Shown one piece after another: positions 13,604 through 22,214 of a DNA stretch of 24,788 bases. A program made the position numbers and the translations under genes. A model generated the notes under the pieces. It did not search any database, was not told the origin of the DNA, and saw only the letters and a program-made list of their open reading frames with translations. The first letter of the stretch is position 1, and every line of letters begins with the position of its first letter. Origin of the DNA: an uncultured Bacteroides sp. (lineage in GTDB: Bacteria > Bacteroidota > Bacteroidia > Bacteroidales > Bacteroidaceae); contig UQVZ01000045.1 of NCBI GenBank assembly GCA_900544675.1, positions 1-24,788 on the forward strand, read 5' to 3'.

Positions 13604-14686
13604 TTAGCGGATAACTATGTTCCGGATAGGCTGTTGTTTCACATTGTCCAGCGGGACAGCCTGATAGGATACCTTCGAAAAGTCTATGTCATTGAGCCGG
13701 ATGCTTCTGATTTCGCTGTTGTACATGGTACGGTAATAGATGATTCGGTTCTTCATATCCGTTGCCGAAGTCCATTGGGTAGCGCTGGGGATGTCTGCCG
13801 GCACTTTTCCTTCAGCAAACTCAATGCCGGTAGGTATGTCGAAGTTGTTCAGTATCTGGAAAGATTGCAGGACGGTCTTCTCTGCGGTATCCTGCCGGGG
13901 AGCGGTAGCTTGATAGAAGGCAGCTCGTACGAAACGGGATGGGGGAGTGACATCGCCCGGAATGCCAAGGAAACCACTTCCCGCTCCGAACGAGGCAAGC
14001 CGTGTGTTGCCTAATGTTTGCACCGGAGCTGAACCCGGATAGAGGTTGACATAATTGTTCAGGTTGGTCAGGTGCCATTCGAAGCCGGGTGAATTGGTGA
14101 GGACACCCAATTTGTTCTCGTAGAACTGAGGCTTTCCGTCGATGATTTCCAATACAATTTGCCGTCCGTCGGCATTGGTGAAACGCCAGTGTACGGTAGA
14201 GGCACGCGGGTCGATGCCGACTACATGGATTGCTTTTACTTTCTCTATGACTTCGTCCAGGGTGGCACATTCGCCCAATATCAAGGAAACCAGTTGCAGG
14301 TCGGCTATGCTGGTATCTTTCAGTTTGCTGTCATATTTTTCATATTCTCCGTAGTTGGGGAAATAAAACAGTCCTGCTGACAAGCCTGCTTCGTTGATGC
14401 CTTCGGCGATAAAGTCTTTCTGTTCCACGGCAAGACCTACATAGCCGTAGCGTGCGGTGAATGCCATACCTTTGCTGCCGTCGGGTGTATAAGCGTGTAG
14501 GGTATATCCGCGCGGGACAATGACATACTGGCTGTTCAGGTCGCTGCCTCCCCATTCGATGGTGCGGGCTACGATGGTCGTACTGTCTTTACTGGTCAAT
14601 GTGATGCCTGTGCAGGCGTTTGCCGGAAGGGCGGTTGCCAGCATTCCTGCAAGAGCGAATGATAAAATGGCTGTTCGGCTTTTCAT
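13604..14686 (-). CDS. Choloylglycine hydrolase / linear amide C-N hydrolase family
   Basis: The 360-residue Ntn-hydrolase cleaves a linear amide bond; family members are bile salt hydrolases, penicillin V acylases or related amidases. A signal peptide, MKSRTAILSFALAGMLATAL, ends at ANA/C, exposing Cys25 as the N-terminal nucleophile (CTGITLTSKD). Other family positions are visible: Arg in VARTIEWGG, Asn in LTNSPGFEWHLTNLNNY, and Arg in PPSRFVRAAF. The residue corresponding to Asp of bile salt hydrolases after the first Arg appears to be Glu, common in Gram-negative clades. The protein is probably periplasmic. It lies 60 bp downstream of recQ, in its own unit or with read-through. Whether it acts on bile salts cannot be settled from sequence. 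Confidence 0.9.
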   Translation of the reverse strand: MKSRTAILSFALAGMLATALPANACTGITLTSKDSTTIVARTIEWGGSDLNSQYVIVPRGYTLHAYTPDGSKGMAFTARYGYVGLAVEQKDFIAEGINEAGLSAGLFYFPNYGEYEKYDSKLKDTSIADLQLVSLILGECATLDEVIEKVKAIHVVGIDPRASTVHWRFTNADGRQIVLEIIDGKPQFYENKLGVLTNSPGFEWHLTNLNNYVNLYPGSAPVQTLGNTRLASFGAGSGFLGIPGDVTPPSRFVRAAFYQATAPRQDTAEKTVLQSFQILNNFDIPTGIEFAEGKVPADIPSATQWTSATDMKNRIIYYRTMYNSEIRSIRLNDIDFSKVSYQAVPLDNVKQQPIRNIVIR

Positions 14687-14746
14687 ACTTATCTGTTTTT
14701 AATGGGTTGATAATTAAAGGATAAACAAAGTACAGGCTGAAATGGT

Positions 14747-16651
14747 TCATGCTTCTGCGTGGCAGAGTTTGCCGTCTTTTTGGGCGATTAGCTCTTCCGA
14801 TAGCAGGTAAGTCAGTACTTTCAGTATTTTCTCCTGGCTGTAGGATAATTCGTGAATCACTTCCTGTGATGTGAGCGTGCGTGTTTGCAGCAGGGCGATG
14901 ATGTCGTGAGCGATGTCTTCGTATTCTCCCTGCTTTAATCCGGATGTATGTTTGCTGAGGCATACGTCGCATTGTCCGCAATTGTGTTCGTTATTTTCTC
15001 CGAAGTATTGCAGCAACATCCGGCTTCGGCACCGGTCGGTGCTGTCGGCATAGTCCAGCATGGCTTGGATGCGCTGTTCATAGCTATGCTTGCGGTCTTC
15101 GTACACTTCTTTGCTTAATACGATGCGGTCGGTTTCCTCGCGTGCGCGCGTATATATAATATAAGGTGTCTTTTTGCCGGGTATGTAGTGAAGGATATGC
15201 CGCTTGGTCAGGAGGATGAGCGTATCGTACACTTGTTGGCGTGAGAGTCCGCTCCGCAGGGCAAGGCTTTCCTCGTTGATGTAGGCATAGTCGCTGAACA
15301 GTCCCGTGTAAGAGCGCAGGATGATGCGGAGCAGCTTTTCCGTATCCGGATTGTTTTCGTTTATCCGGTACAGTTCGTCGCGCCGTAAGGTGAATATCAG
15401 CCGCGAGGCATTGTCCTGCTCGTCTGTATATTCCAGGTATCCGGCACGGGTCAGAATCTTCAGGGCACTGTCTACCCGGACCGGGTAGTGCTTGAAGTTC
15501 TGGCAGAACTCATCGATGTTGAAGGCAAACGTGCATCCTTGACCGTCGCCCATCGCCATCTGGTAATAGTAGTTGATGTGTTCGTACACCTGGCGGATAT
15601 AGTCTTTTTCGGGGAAGGTGTCGCTGATACGCTTTTTCAGGATGGCCTTGTCGCTTTGCGCATAGAGCAGCACGGCGTATGCCTTTTCTCCGTCACGTCC
15701 CGCGCGGCCTGCTTCCTGGAAATAGGCTTCCGGCGAGTCGGGGAAATCAATGTGGATGACCAGCCTTACATCCGGCTTGTCGATGCCCATGCCGAATGCG
15801 TTGGTGGCTACCATCACCCGGTAGGTGCCAGCCTGCCAGCCTTTCTGGCGCTGGTCTTTCACGTCGTTATTCAGTCCGGCATGATAGAAGGTGGCGCTGA
15901 TGTCGTGCTGGTTCAGGTAGAGCGACACTTCCTTGGTCCGTTTCCGGTTGCGTGTATATACGATGGCAGAGCCTTGCACTTGCGTCAGGATGTGCAGCAG
16001 TTCGCCGGGCTTGTCTTCGGTACGGCGCACGATGTAGGCAAGGTTCTTGCGCTCGAAGCTCATCCGGAAAACATTTTCTTCGCGGAATGCCAGCCGTGCC
16101 TGGATGTCTTTTACCACTTCGGGAGTAGCGGTGGCGGTCAATGCCAGTACCGGAACATCGGGAAGCAGCTTGCGTACCTCGGCTATTTTCAGGTAAGCGG
16201 GGCGGAAGTCGTATCCCCATTGCGAGATGCAATGCGACTCGTCTACCGTAATCATGCTGACCTTCATGCTGCGCAACTTATGCCGGAAAATTTCCGTATC
16301 CAGCCGTTCGGGCGAGATGTAGAGAAATTTGTAATCGCCGAAGATACAGTTCTCCAGCGCGACGAGTATTTCTTCGCGCGTCATGCCCGAGTACACGGCA
16401 ACGGCTTTGATGCCTCGCTTGCGCAGGTTCTGCACCTGGTCTTTCATCAAGGCGATAAGCGGGGTGATGACCAGGCATAACCCCGGTTTCGCCAGCGCGG
16501 GCACTTGAAAGGTAATGGATTTTCCTCCGCCTGTAGGCATCAGCCCTAACGTGTCCCGTCCGTTACCGATACTGGAGATGATGGCTTCCTGTATGCCCCG
16601 GAAACCATCGTATCCCCAGTATTGTTTCAATATGCTCTTGTAGTCGCTCAT
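14747..16651 (-). CDS. recQ: ATP-dependent DNA helicase RecQ
   Basis: This 634-residue 3'-5' DNA helicase acts in recombination and repair at stalled forks. Visible features: Walker A, MPTGGGKS (to residue 45); Walker B, VDESHCISQWGYDFRPAY; motif III, ALTATATPEV; motifs V-VI, VMVATNAFGMGIDKPDVR and QEAGRAGRDG; and the zinc-binding cysteines in CRSRMLLQYFGE, CGQCDVC. A winged-helix segment follows the zinc site. No HRDC domain is evident at the C-terminus (ends QKDGKLCHAEA), so it is shorter in domains than E. coli RecQ although similar in length. Its start overlaps the end of recJ by four bases (ATGA), forming a recJ-recQ operon with linked repair functions. Confidence 0.97.
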   Translation of the reverse strand: MSDYKSILKQYWGYDGFRGIQEAIISSIGNGRDTLGLMPTGGGKSITFQVPALAKPGLCLVITPLIALMKDQVQNLRKRGIKAVAVYSGMTREEILVALENCIFGDYKFLYISPERLDTEIFRHKLRSMKVSMITVDESHCISQWGYDFRPAYLKIAEVRKLLPDVPVLALTATATPEVVKDIQARLAFREENVFRMSFERKNLAYIVRRTEDKPGELLHILTQVQGSAIVYTRNRKRTKEVSLYLNQHDISATFYHAGLNNDVKDQRQKGWQAGTYRVMVATNAFGMGIDKPDVRLVIHIDFPDSPEAYFQEAGRAGRDGEKAYAVLLYAQSDKAILKKRISDTFPEKDYIRQVYEHINYYYQMAMGDGQGCTFAFNIDEFCQNFKHYPVRVDSALKILTRAGYLEYTDEQDNASRLIFTLRRDELYRINENNPDTEKLLRIILRSYTGLFSDYAYINEESLALRSGLSRQQVYDTLILLTKRHILHYIPGKKTPYIIYTRAREETDRIVLSKEVYEDRKHSYEQRIQAMLDYADSTDRCRSRMLLQYFGENNEHNCGQCDVCLSKHTSGLKQGEYEDIAHDIIALLQTRTLTSQEVIHELSYSQEKILKVLTYLLSEELIAQKDGKLCHAEA

Positions 16652-18372
16652 GTATGCCTGCTTGGTTTGATATCTTCTATCTGCAGCTGTATATCTCCCC
16701 GCTTGTGGGTGTTTTCTTCGATGGTATAACAGATGTTGAACGATTGTTTGGTCTTGATGTACCGTGCCTGCGAACTTTGTCCGAAGGCGATGCCGTTCAT
16801 CACGTTGTTCGATTTGTTGTCCACCAGTTCCAGTTTGATGTGTTCCTGGTCGCGTCCCACTACCTTGCTGGTCCCGTAGTCGTAGACATTCAGGGTGCAG
16901 AACACCGGCTTCAGGTTTTCCGGTCCGAAGGGATTGAATTTCTTCAGGTCGAAGAAGAACTTCGATGTAATGTCCCTGAAGTCCAGTTGGGCATCGATGT
17001 CGATGGTGGCACTGGTCTGTTCGGGCAGGATATGATTGGTCACATATTCCTCAAAACGGCGGGTGAATTCCGGCACGTTTTCTATCTTCATCGACAGTCC
17101 GGCGGCATACGTATGTCCTCCGAAGTTCTCCAGAAGGTCACGGCAGTTCTCAATAGCCTTGTACACATCGAATCCCGATACCGAACGTGCCGAACCGGTA
17201 GCCAGGTTATCGGTTCGGGTCAATACCACGGCAGGGCGGTAATAGATTTCCGTCAGGCGGGAAGCCACGATGCCGATAACACCTTTGTGCCATGCTTCGT
17301 TGTAGATGACGATGGAACGTCGTTCTGCCAGGTGGTCCAGATGGTCCACAATCCTGTTCGCTTCTTCCGTCATGCTCTTGTCCAGGTCCTTGCGCGTCTC
17401 GTTGTACTGGTTGATAAGATTGGCCTTCTTCAGTGCGATGGGGAAATCTTTTTCAATCAGCAGGTCGACAGCTTCCTTGCCGTTCTGGATACGTCCCGAA
17501 GCGTTGATGCGGGGACCAATTTTGAAAATGATGTCGCTCATGGTCAGTTCCTTGTCCGACAAGCCACAGACATCGATGATGGCTTTCAGCCCGATGCTGG
17601 GATTGGTGTTCAGTTGGCGCAGTCCGTGATAAGCCAATACACGGTTTTCGCCCATGATGGGTACGATATCCGAAGCGATGCTTACCGCTACCAGGTCCAG
17701 CAAGGGAGTCAGTTGATGGAATTCGATGCCGTTGTTCAGTGCAAAAGCCTGCATGAACTTAAAGCCTACCCCGCAACCCGACAGGTGGTTGTAAGGGTAA
17801 GTGGAGTCAAACCGTTTCGGGTTCAGGATAGCGACGGCAGGCGGAAGCGTTTCATCGGGCACGTGATGGTCGCAGATGATGAAGTCGATTCCCTTTTCCT
17901 TGGCATACGCGATTTCTTCTACCGCCTTGATACCGCAATCCAATACAATGATGAGCTTTACGCCCGTCTCATACGCATAATCCACTCCTTTTATCGATAC
18001 TCCGTACCCTTCGTCGTAGCGGTCGGGGATGTAGTAGTCGATGTTCGAATAGAACTGTTGGAGGAATTTGTAAACCAATGCGACGGCTGTTGTGCCGTCC
18101 ACATCATAATCTCCATACACCATGATACGCTCTTTCCGTCCCATGGCTTTGTTCAGACGCTCCACGGCGATGCTCATGTCTTTCATGAGAAACGGGTCGT
18201 GCAGCTCGTTCAGTTGGGGACGGAAAAATCGTTTAGCCTCTGCAGCCGAGGTAATGCCTCTTTGCAAGAGCAAACGGCAGAGAATCGGGCTGATGCCTAT
18301 CTCTTTTGCCAGTGCCTTAGCTGCTTCCCGCTCTTCTTGTGTAGGAGGTTGATAGTTCCATTTGTAGTTCAT
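16648..18372 (-). CDS. recJ: Single-stranded-DNA-specific exonuclease RecJ
   Basis: This 574-residue 5'-3' exonuclease works on ssDNA in recombination and mismatch repair. DHH-superfamily motifs are present: VYGDYDVDGTTA (about residue 84), LDCGIKA, ICDHHVPDE, SGCGVGFKF, and the DHHA1-type block HKGVIGIVASRLTE with GSARSVSGFDVY and FGGHTYAAGLS. The C-terminal OB-like region follows (to RHT). The length is normal for the family. Its transcript would start upstream of 18372; a weak -7-like TAATTTTA lies at roughly 18455-18462. Translationally coupled to recQ. Confidence 0.97.
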   Translation of the reverse strand: MNYKWNYQPPTQEEREAAKALAKEIGISPILCRLLLQRGITSAAEAKRFFRPQLNELHDPFLMKDMSIAVERLNKAMGRKERIMVYGDYDVDGTTAVALVYKFLQQFYSNIDYYIPDRYDEGYGVSIKGVDYAYETGVKLIIVLDCGIKAVEEIAYAKEKGIDFIICDHHVPDETLPPAVAILNPKRFDSTYPYNHLSGCGVGFKFMQAFALNNGIEFHQLTPLLDLVAVSIASDIVPIMGENRVLAYHGLRQLNTNPSIGLKAIIDVCGLSDKELTMSDIIFKIGPRINASGRIQNGKEAVDLLIEKDFPIALKKANLINQYNETRKDLDKSMTEEANRIVDHLDHLAERRSIVIYNEAWHKGVIGIVASRLTEIYYRPAVVLTRTDNLATGSARSVSGFDVYKAIENCRDLLENFGGHTYAAGLSMKIENVPEFTRRFEEYVTNHILPEQTSATIDIDAQLDFRDITSKFFFDLKKFNPFGPENLKPVFCTLNVYDYGTSKVVGRDQEHIKLELVDNKSNNVMNGIAFGQSSQARYIKTKQSFNICYTIEENTHKRGDIQLQIEDIKPSRHT

Positions 18373-18469
18373 TTATATATTATTTTTCTTTCTTTTCTAT
18401 CTTCAGGAGAGCGGGACATAAGTCTGAAAAGCATATCCTGCCCTTTCAATCTGTAAAATTAGGAAAAAA

Positions 18470-18519
18470 GAAAGAAAAAAGCGGCTAATTCCCGAATTAT
18501 TTTCAGGGATTAGCCGCTT
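18470..18519 (-). terminator. Terminator of the C1B peptidase gene
   Basis: AAGCGGCTAAT (18479-18489) pairs with ATTAGCCGCTT (18509-18519), extended by CCC/GGG with a one-base bulge. Read on the minus strand it is followed by a U-run (TTTTTTC). It begins 31 bp beyond the peptidase stop codon. Confidence 0.85.
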
Positions 18520-18549
18520 AATTATTTATAAGTGTTCTATATTAGCTAT

Positions 18550-19746
18550 TTACAGCCCCAACTTTTTGGCGATATCAGCCGGGATGGCATCCTTGTGTAC
18601 CAGGATGTTCATCGTCTTGTAGGCAACAAATGCTTTCGACGCATACCAGATACCTTTGTATTTGCCTTCCGTACCCCATGAATTTTTTACCATGAAGTAT
18701 TCTTTTCCGTTCTGGTCTTTGGCAATACCGTAGATAACCATACCGTGGTCATCGGTAGTTTCCCAGTTGTCGAATGCTTCCTGACGCATTTCCTGAGTCA
18801 CTTCGATTTCGGGAAGCGGTTTGGCGGTCAATTCCTTGCGCTTGTCGGCAGGGCTTAATCCCAGCCAATGTGCCATATCCGAACCGGTCAGCTCGGCACC
18901 TTTTTCTACATCCGGACATACGGCTACACCGTTGCGGGTAAATCCCTGTTCGCTTACGTCAGCGCCCCAGGCGAACGTATAACCGTTGTTGATGGCATTT
19001 TCCATAACCGCCATCAGCTCGTCGATGGGCAAGTTGTATGAAAGGGCATTGCGCCAGTTGTCTTGTACTTCGATGTTGAACTGAGTATAGAACGGATGGT
19101 GAGTGTACGAAGTCAGCGATACATAATCGTCCATGTTCAGTCCCAACACTTCGTCGGCAAAGGTTCTCGGCGTATAGGTCTTGCCTTTGTAAGTGAATTG
19201 TTCGGGACATTTGCCCAGGTAAGTGTCATAAATAGCGCATACACCGTTTTTCCATACCGGACTCAGCTTTTTCAGTTTGCCTTTCGCGATAGCGTCTACA
19301 TAGCCCGAAGCCACGGCGTCCAGCTCGTTGTGATTGGGCAGGGAATCACCGTACATGATGCCCGGCATCGCTTCCTGCGGCACCATACCGTAGTTTTCGT
19401 AGCAATATACAATGTCTTCGAAGCTTCCGCCCGGCGAGAAAGAAGCGTCACCGTGATAGCGCACGTAGTTTACGGCACGGTCTTGCATCGTATGATGTAC
19501 GACGAACATTTCGGACAGGTCAAATTCTCCTTTTCCTTGACGGAGCAATTCCGACTCCAGGAAACCGATGGTAGAAAACGACCAGCAGGTGCTCGACTGG
19601 TTTTGGTCTTTAATAGAAGTAATAGGATTTTCTTTTACGGTAGTGAACATGAATCCTTCTTCTTCTGCCTTGTCTTTTTTCGGGCCTTTGGCATATACGT
19701 TGCTGAAGCAAACGCCTAAGGCTAAAAGAGCGATGAGTTTATTCAT
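18550..19746 (-). CDS. Exported C1B family cysteine peptidase (bleomycin hydrolase-like)
   Basis: The 398-residue product is an aminopeptidase C-like papain-fold enzyme. The catalytic triad is visible: Cys54 in QNQSSTCWSFST, His334 in DDHGM, and Asn355 in KNSWGTEG. An N-terminal signal peptide (MNKLIALLALGVCFSNVYA) sends it to the envelope, unlike cytosolic bleomycin hydrolase. Other blocks typical of the family are PGGSFEDIVYCYENYGMVP and WRNALSYNLPIDELM. It lies 31 bp downstream of the aminopeptidase P gene, probably in one operon, so the two may act together in peptide breakdown. Confidence 0.93.
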   Translation of the reverse strand: MNKLIALLALGVCFSNVYAKGPKKDKAEEEGFMFTTVKENPITSIKDQNQSSTCWSFSTIGFLESELLRQGKGEFDLSEMFVVHHTMQDRAVNYVRYHGDASFSPGGSFEDIVYCYENYGMVPQEAMPGIMYGDSLPNHNELDAVASGYVDAIAKGKLKKLSPVWKNGVCAIYDTYLGKCPEQFTYKGKTYTPRTFADEVLGLNMDDYVSLTSYTHHPFYTQFNIEVQDNWRNALSYNLPIDELMAVMENAINNGYTFAWGADVSEQGFTRNGVAVCPDVEKGAELTGSDMAHWLGLSPADKRKELTAKPLPEIEVTQEMRQEAFDNWETTDDHGMVIYGIAKDQNGKEYFMVKNSWGTEGKYKGIWYASKAFVAYKTMNILVHKDAIPADIAKKLGL

Positions 19747-19777
19747 TTTTGTTTTTTGTGTTAAATGGTTATGTAAA

Positions 19778-21169
19778 TTAATTGTTCATGATGTTTTCTA
19801 CCTCTTCTATCGTGATAGGAATATGCTTTTCGCCCGTAAAGCGCGAGCCGCCGGGAATAATCAGGATATCGTCTTCCAGACGGATACCACCGAAATCCTT
19901 GTATTTGTCGATGGCATCGAAGTTCAGGAAATCGGTGTGCATCTTATCTGCCCGCCATTTGTCTATCAGGTCGGGGATGAAATAACAGCCCGGCTCATCA
20001 GTAATGACAAATCCTTCCTGCAAACGGCGTCCCATACGCAACGAAGCCAGACCGAACTGGTCGGAAGGACGCACTTCGTCATCGTAACCCACGTAGCATT
20101 GACCCAAGTCTTCCATGTCGTGTACGTCGATACCCATCATGTGTCCCAGTCCGTGCGGCATGAACATGGCATGTGCGCCGGCTGCTACGGCATCGTCGAC
20201 ATTGCCTTTCATCAGCCCCAGGTCTTTCAGTCCCTGTGCCAATACGCGGCTGGCTTCCAGGTGAACCGATTTATAGGTAACGCCCGGACGTGCCATTTCC
20301 AACGCACGGTCGTGGCAAGCCAATACGATGCTGTATACATCGCGCTGCCGGTCGGTAAATTTGCCTCCTACCGGAATGGTACGGGTATGGTCGGAGCAAT
20401 AATTGGTCACGCTTTCCGCTCCGGCATCGGTCAGCATCAGCCTGCCTGCTTGCAGTATCTGGCTATGGTCGTGATTGTGCAGGGTTTGTCCGTTTTGGCT
20501 CAGGATGGTGGGGAAAGATACCATGTTGCCATACGAAGCAGCAATACCGTCCAGCACTCCGGCAATGTATTGTTCGGATACACCTGGCTTGCAAAGACGC
20601 ATGGCTGCAGTATGCATCTCGTAACCGATGTTGCAAGCCTTGTCGATTTCCTCTATCTCGCACGGTTCTTTTACCGAGCGCAGGCTGACGATTGCCTTAA
20701 TCAGCTCTAACGAACTATGTTGTTTGGTCAGCGAGGCACGGATGCCGGTCAGTTCTTCCAGCAACAGCATGTTGTCGTACCGGTAAGGAGGCAGGAAATG
20801 GATTTTCCGGTGCTGCGCGATGGCTTTGTACACGGTCTCTTTCAGTTTGGCAAAGGGGAAGCTTTTGCTTACGCCTACCTGTGCCGCCAGTTCTTTTACA
20901 CTGGGCTGGGGACCCATCCAGATGATATCATCCATGGTGACATCATCGCCGAAAAAGTAATCTTCGCCAGCTTCTACGTCAAGTATTCCGGCATATCCCG
21001 GATGGGCATGACCGAAGAAATAAAGGAAAGAACTGTCCTGACGGAACTTGTACGTATTGTCAGGATAGTTGGCTGGTGCTTCATTGTTGCCTAAAATCAG
21101 GATAAGACCGTTGCCGACCTTATCACGTAACGCCTGACGGCGTCTGCTATATACGGTTGAATCAAACAT
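19778..21169 (-). CDS. pepP: Aminopeptidase P family (M24 Xaa-Pro aminopeptidase)
   Basis: The 463-residue metallopeptidase removes N-terminal residues before proline. An N-terminal AMP-type domain (LRDKVGNGLILILGNNEAPANY, RQDSSFLYFFG) is followed by the pita-bread domain with the metal ligands: Asp in LTDAGAESV, Asp in CSDHTRTIP, His in HGLGHMMGIDVHD, Glu in ITDEPGCYF, and Glu in GIRLEDDILI. The start MFDSTVYSRRR at 21169 is preferred over 21211, which lies at the -7 element (21209-21216) and so would not be transcribed. No signal peptide, so cytosolic. The gene is divergent from the patatin gene and followed by the C1B peptidase gene. Confidence 0.93.
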   Translation of the reverse strand: MFDSTVYSRRRQALRDKVGNGLILILGNNEAPANYPDNTYKFRQDSSFLYFFGHAHPGYAGILDVEAGEDYFFGDDVTMDDIIWMGPQPSVKELAAQVGVSKSFPFAKLKETVYKAIAQHRKIHFLPPYRYDNMLLLEELTGIRASLTKQHSSLELIKAIVSLRSVKEPCEIEEIDKACNIGYEMHTAAMRLCKPGVSEQYIAGVLDGIAASYGNMVSFPTILSQNGQTLHNHDHSQILQAGRLMLTDAGAESVTNYCSDHTRTIPVGGKFTDRQRDVYSIVLACHDRALEMARPGVTYKSVHLEASRVLAQGLKDLGLMKGNVDDAVAAGAHAMFMPHGLGHMMGIDVHDMEDLGQCYVGYDDEVRPSDQFGLASLRMGRRLQEGFVITDEPGCYFIPDLIDKWRADKMHTDFLNFDAIDKYKDFGGIRLEDDILIIPGGSRFTGEKHIPITIEEVENIMNN

Positions 21170-21208
21170 ATTGTTATGGTTTTGGTAATATCTTTGTAGT
21201 AAGTGTTG

Positions 21209-21216
21209 CAAAAGTA
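21209..21216 (-). promoter_or_regulatory. -7 element of the pepP operon
   Basis: TACTTTTG on the minus strand, a match to TAnnTTTG, about 40 bp before the start. It is divergent from the patatin promoter 41 bp away. No clear -33 TTTG seen. Confidence 0.55.
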
Positions 21217-21257
21217 GAAAATTAAATTGGAAAGTACTATCTATATGATGAAAAATG

Positions 21258-21265
21258 TATCTTTG
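21258..21265 (+). promoter_or_regulatory. -7 element of the patatin gene
   Basis: TATCTTTG, an exact match to the consensus, 26 bp before the ATG at 21292. The leader contains GAAAGG followed by TTAAGG, a weak ribosome-binding region. Confidence 0.6.
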
Positions 21266-21291
21266 CAGGTGTAAAAAAGAAAGGTTAAGGT

Positions 21292-22158
21292 ATGGATTAT
21301 TCGAAAATGGGTTTAGTATTGGAAGGAGGAGGCATGCGAGGCGTGTTTACGTGCGGCGTGCTTGATTACTTCATGCAGGAAGGAATAGAGTTCCCATACG
21401 CTGTAGGCGTATCGGCAGGTGCCTGCAACGGCTTGTCGTATATGTCGCACCAGCCGGGCAGGGCACGGTATAGCAACATCGAGATGCTGGCAAAGTATCA
21501 TTACATCGGATTGAAGTACCTGTGGCACCAGCACAGCATCTTGGACCAGCATTTGCTTTACGAGAAGTTTCCTGCCACGATATTGCCTTACGATTACGAG
21601 GCATACTTCCGCAATCCGGCTCGTTTCGAGATGGTGACCACCAATTGTGTGACCGGCAAAGCCTGTTACCTGGAAGAGAAGAAAGACAAAGTACGTTTGG
21701 TGACCATTGCCAAAGCTTCGAGCAGCCTGCCTTATGTATGTCCGATAACGTGGGTCGACGGCAGACCGATGCTCGACGGGGGCATTGTGGACTCCATTCC
21801 GGTATTGCGTGCCATTTCGCAAGGCTATGATACCAATGTCGTGGTGCTCACCCGCAACCGCGGCTATCGGAAAACGGAGAAAGACATCCGTATTCCGCGC
21901 ATCATCTATACACGCTATCCCCGCTTGCGCGATGCTTTGAGCCGGCGTTGCCAGGCATACAACGAACAATTGGAACTGGTGGAACGTCTGGAAGACGAAG
22001 GGCGTATCATAGCCATCCGTCCCGAAGCTCCGGTACGGGTAAACCGGATAGAGAAAGACATCAAGAAACTTACCGCGCTTTATGAGGAAGGATTGCGGTG
22101 CGCGGAAAAAGTGATTTCCGGACATAAAAACACAGAGTCACGGAATCTCATCGATTGA
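21292..22158 (+). CDS. Patatin-like phospholipase
   Basis: This 288-residue protein is a serine lipid acyl hydrolase of the patatin/RssA-YjjU type. Visible: the oxyanion GGGMRG (residues 12-17), the nucleophile elbow GVSAG with Ser41, and the second catalytic residue Asp162 in LDGGIVDSIP. The Ser-Asp dyad is complete. There is no signal peptide or membrane segment, so it acts in the cytosol, probably on membrane phospholipids or related esters. It is the only plus-strand gene in the right half, divergent from pepP and convergent with rny. The last codons (HKNTESRNLID) are also the 5' arm of the terminator hairpin. Confidence 0.93.
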   Translation: MDYSKMGLVLEGGGMRGVFTCGVLDYFMQEGIEFPYAVGVSAGACNGLSYMSHQPGRARYSNIEMLAKYHYIGLKYLWHQHSILDQHLLYEKFPATILPYDYEAYFRNPARFEMVTTNCVTGKACYLEEKKDKVRLVTIAKASSSLPYVCPITWVDGRPMLDGGIVDSIPVLRAISQGYDTNVVVLTRNRGYRKTEKDIRIPRIIYTRYPRLRDALSRRCQAYNEQLELVERLEDEGRIIAIRPEAPVRVNRIEKDIKKLTALYEEGLRCAEKVISGHKNTESRNLID

Positions 22159-22187
22159 TTATCGATCGGTTCTCCGTGACTCTGTGT
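22130..22187. terminator. Bidirectional terminator between the patatin gene and rny
   Basis: A perfect 15-bp stem, ACACAGAGTCACGGA (22130-22144) with TCCGTGACTCTGTGT (22173-22187), encloses a secondary ATCGAT/ATCGAT pairing. U-runs follow on both strands (CTCTTTTTT on plus; TTTTTATG on minus). The left arm and the stop codon at 22156-22158 lie within the patatin coding region, an economical overlap. Confidence 0.85.
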
Positions 22188-22214
22188 CTCTTTTTTATTT
22201 CGCGAAGCTTGTTT

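Noticed and set aside
16654..18456. 600-codon open frame on the plus strand opposite recJ
   Set aside because: Recognisable RecJ motifs fill the minus strand; the plus frame has no family resemblance and only reflects codon bias on the other strand.
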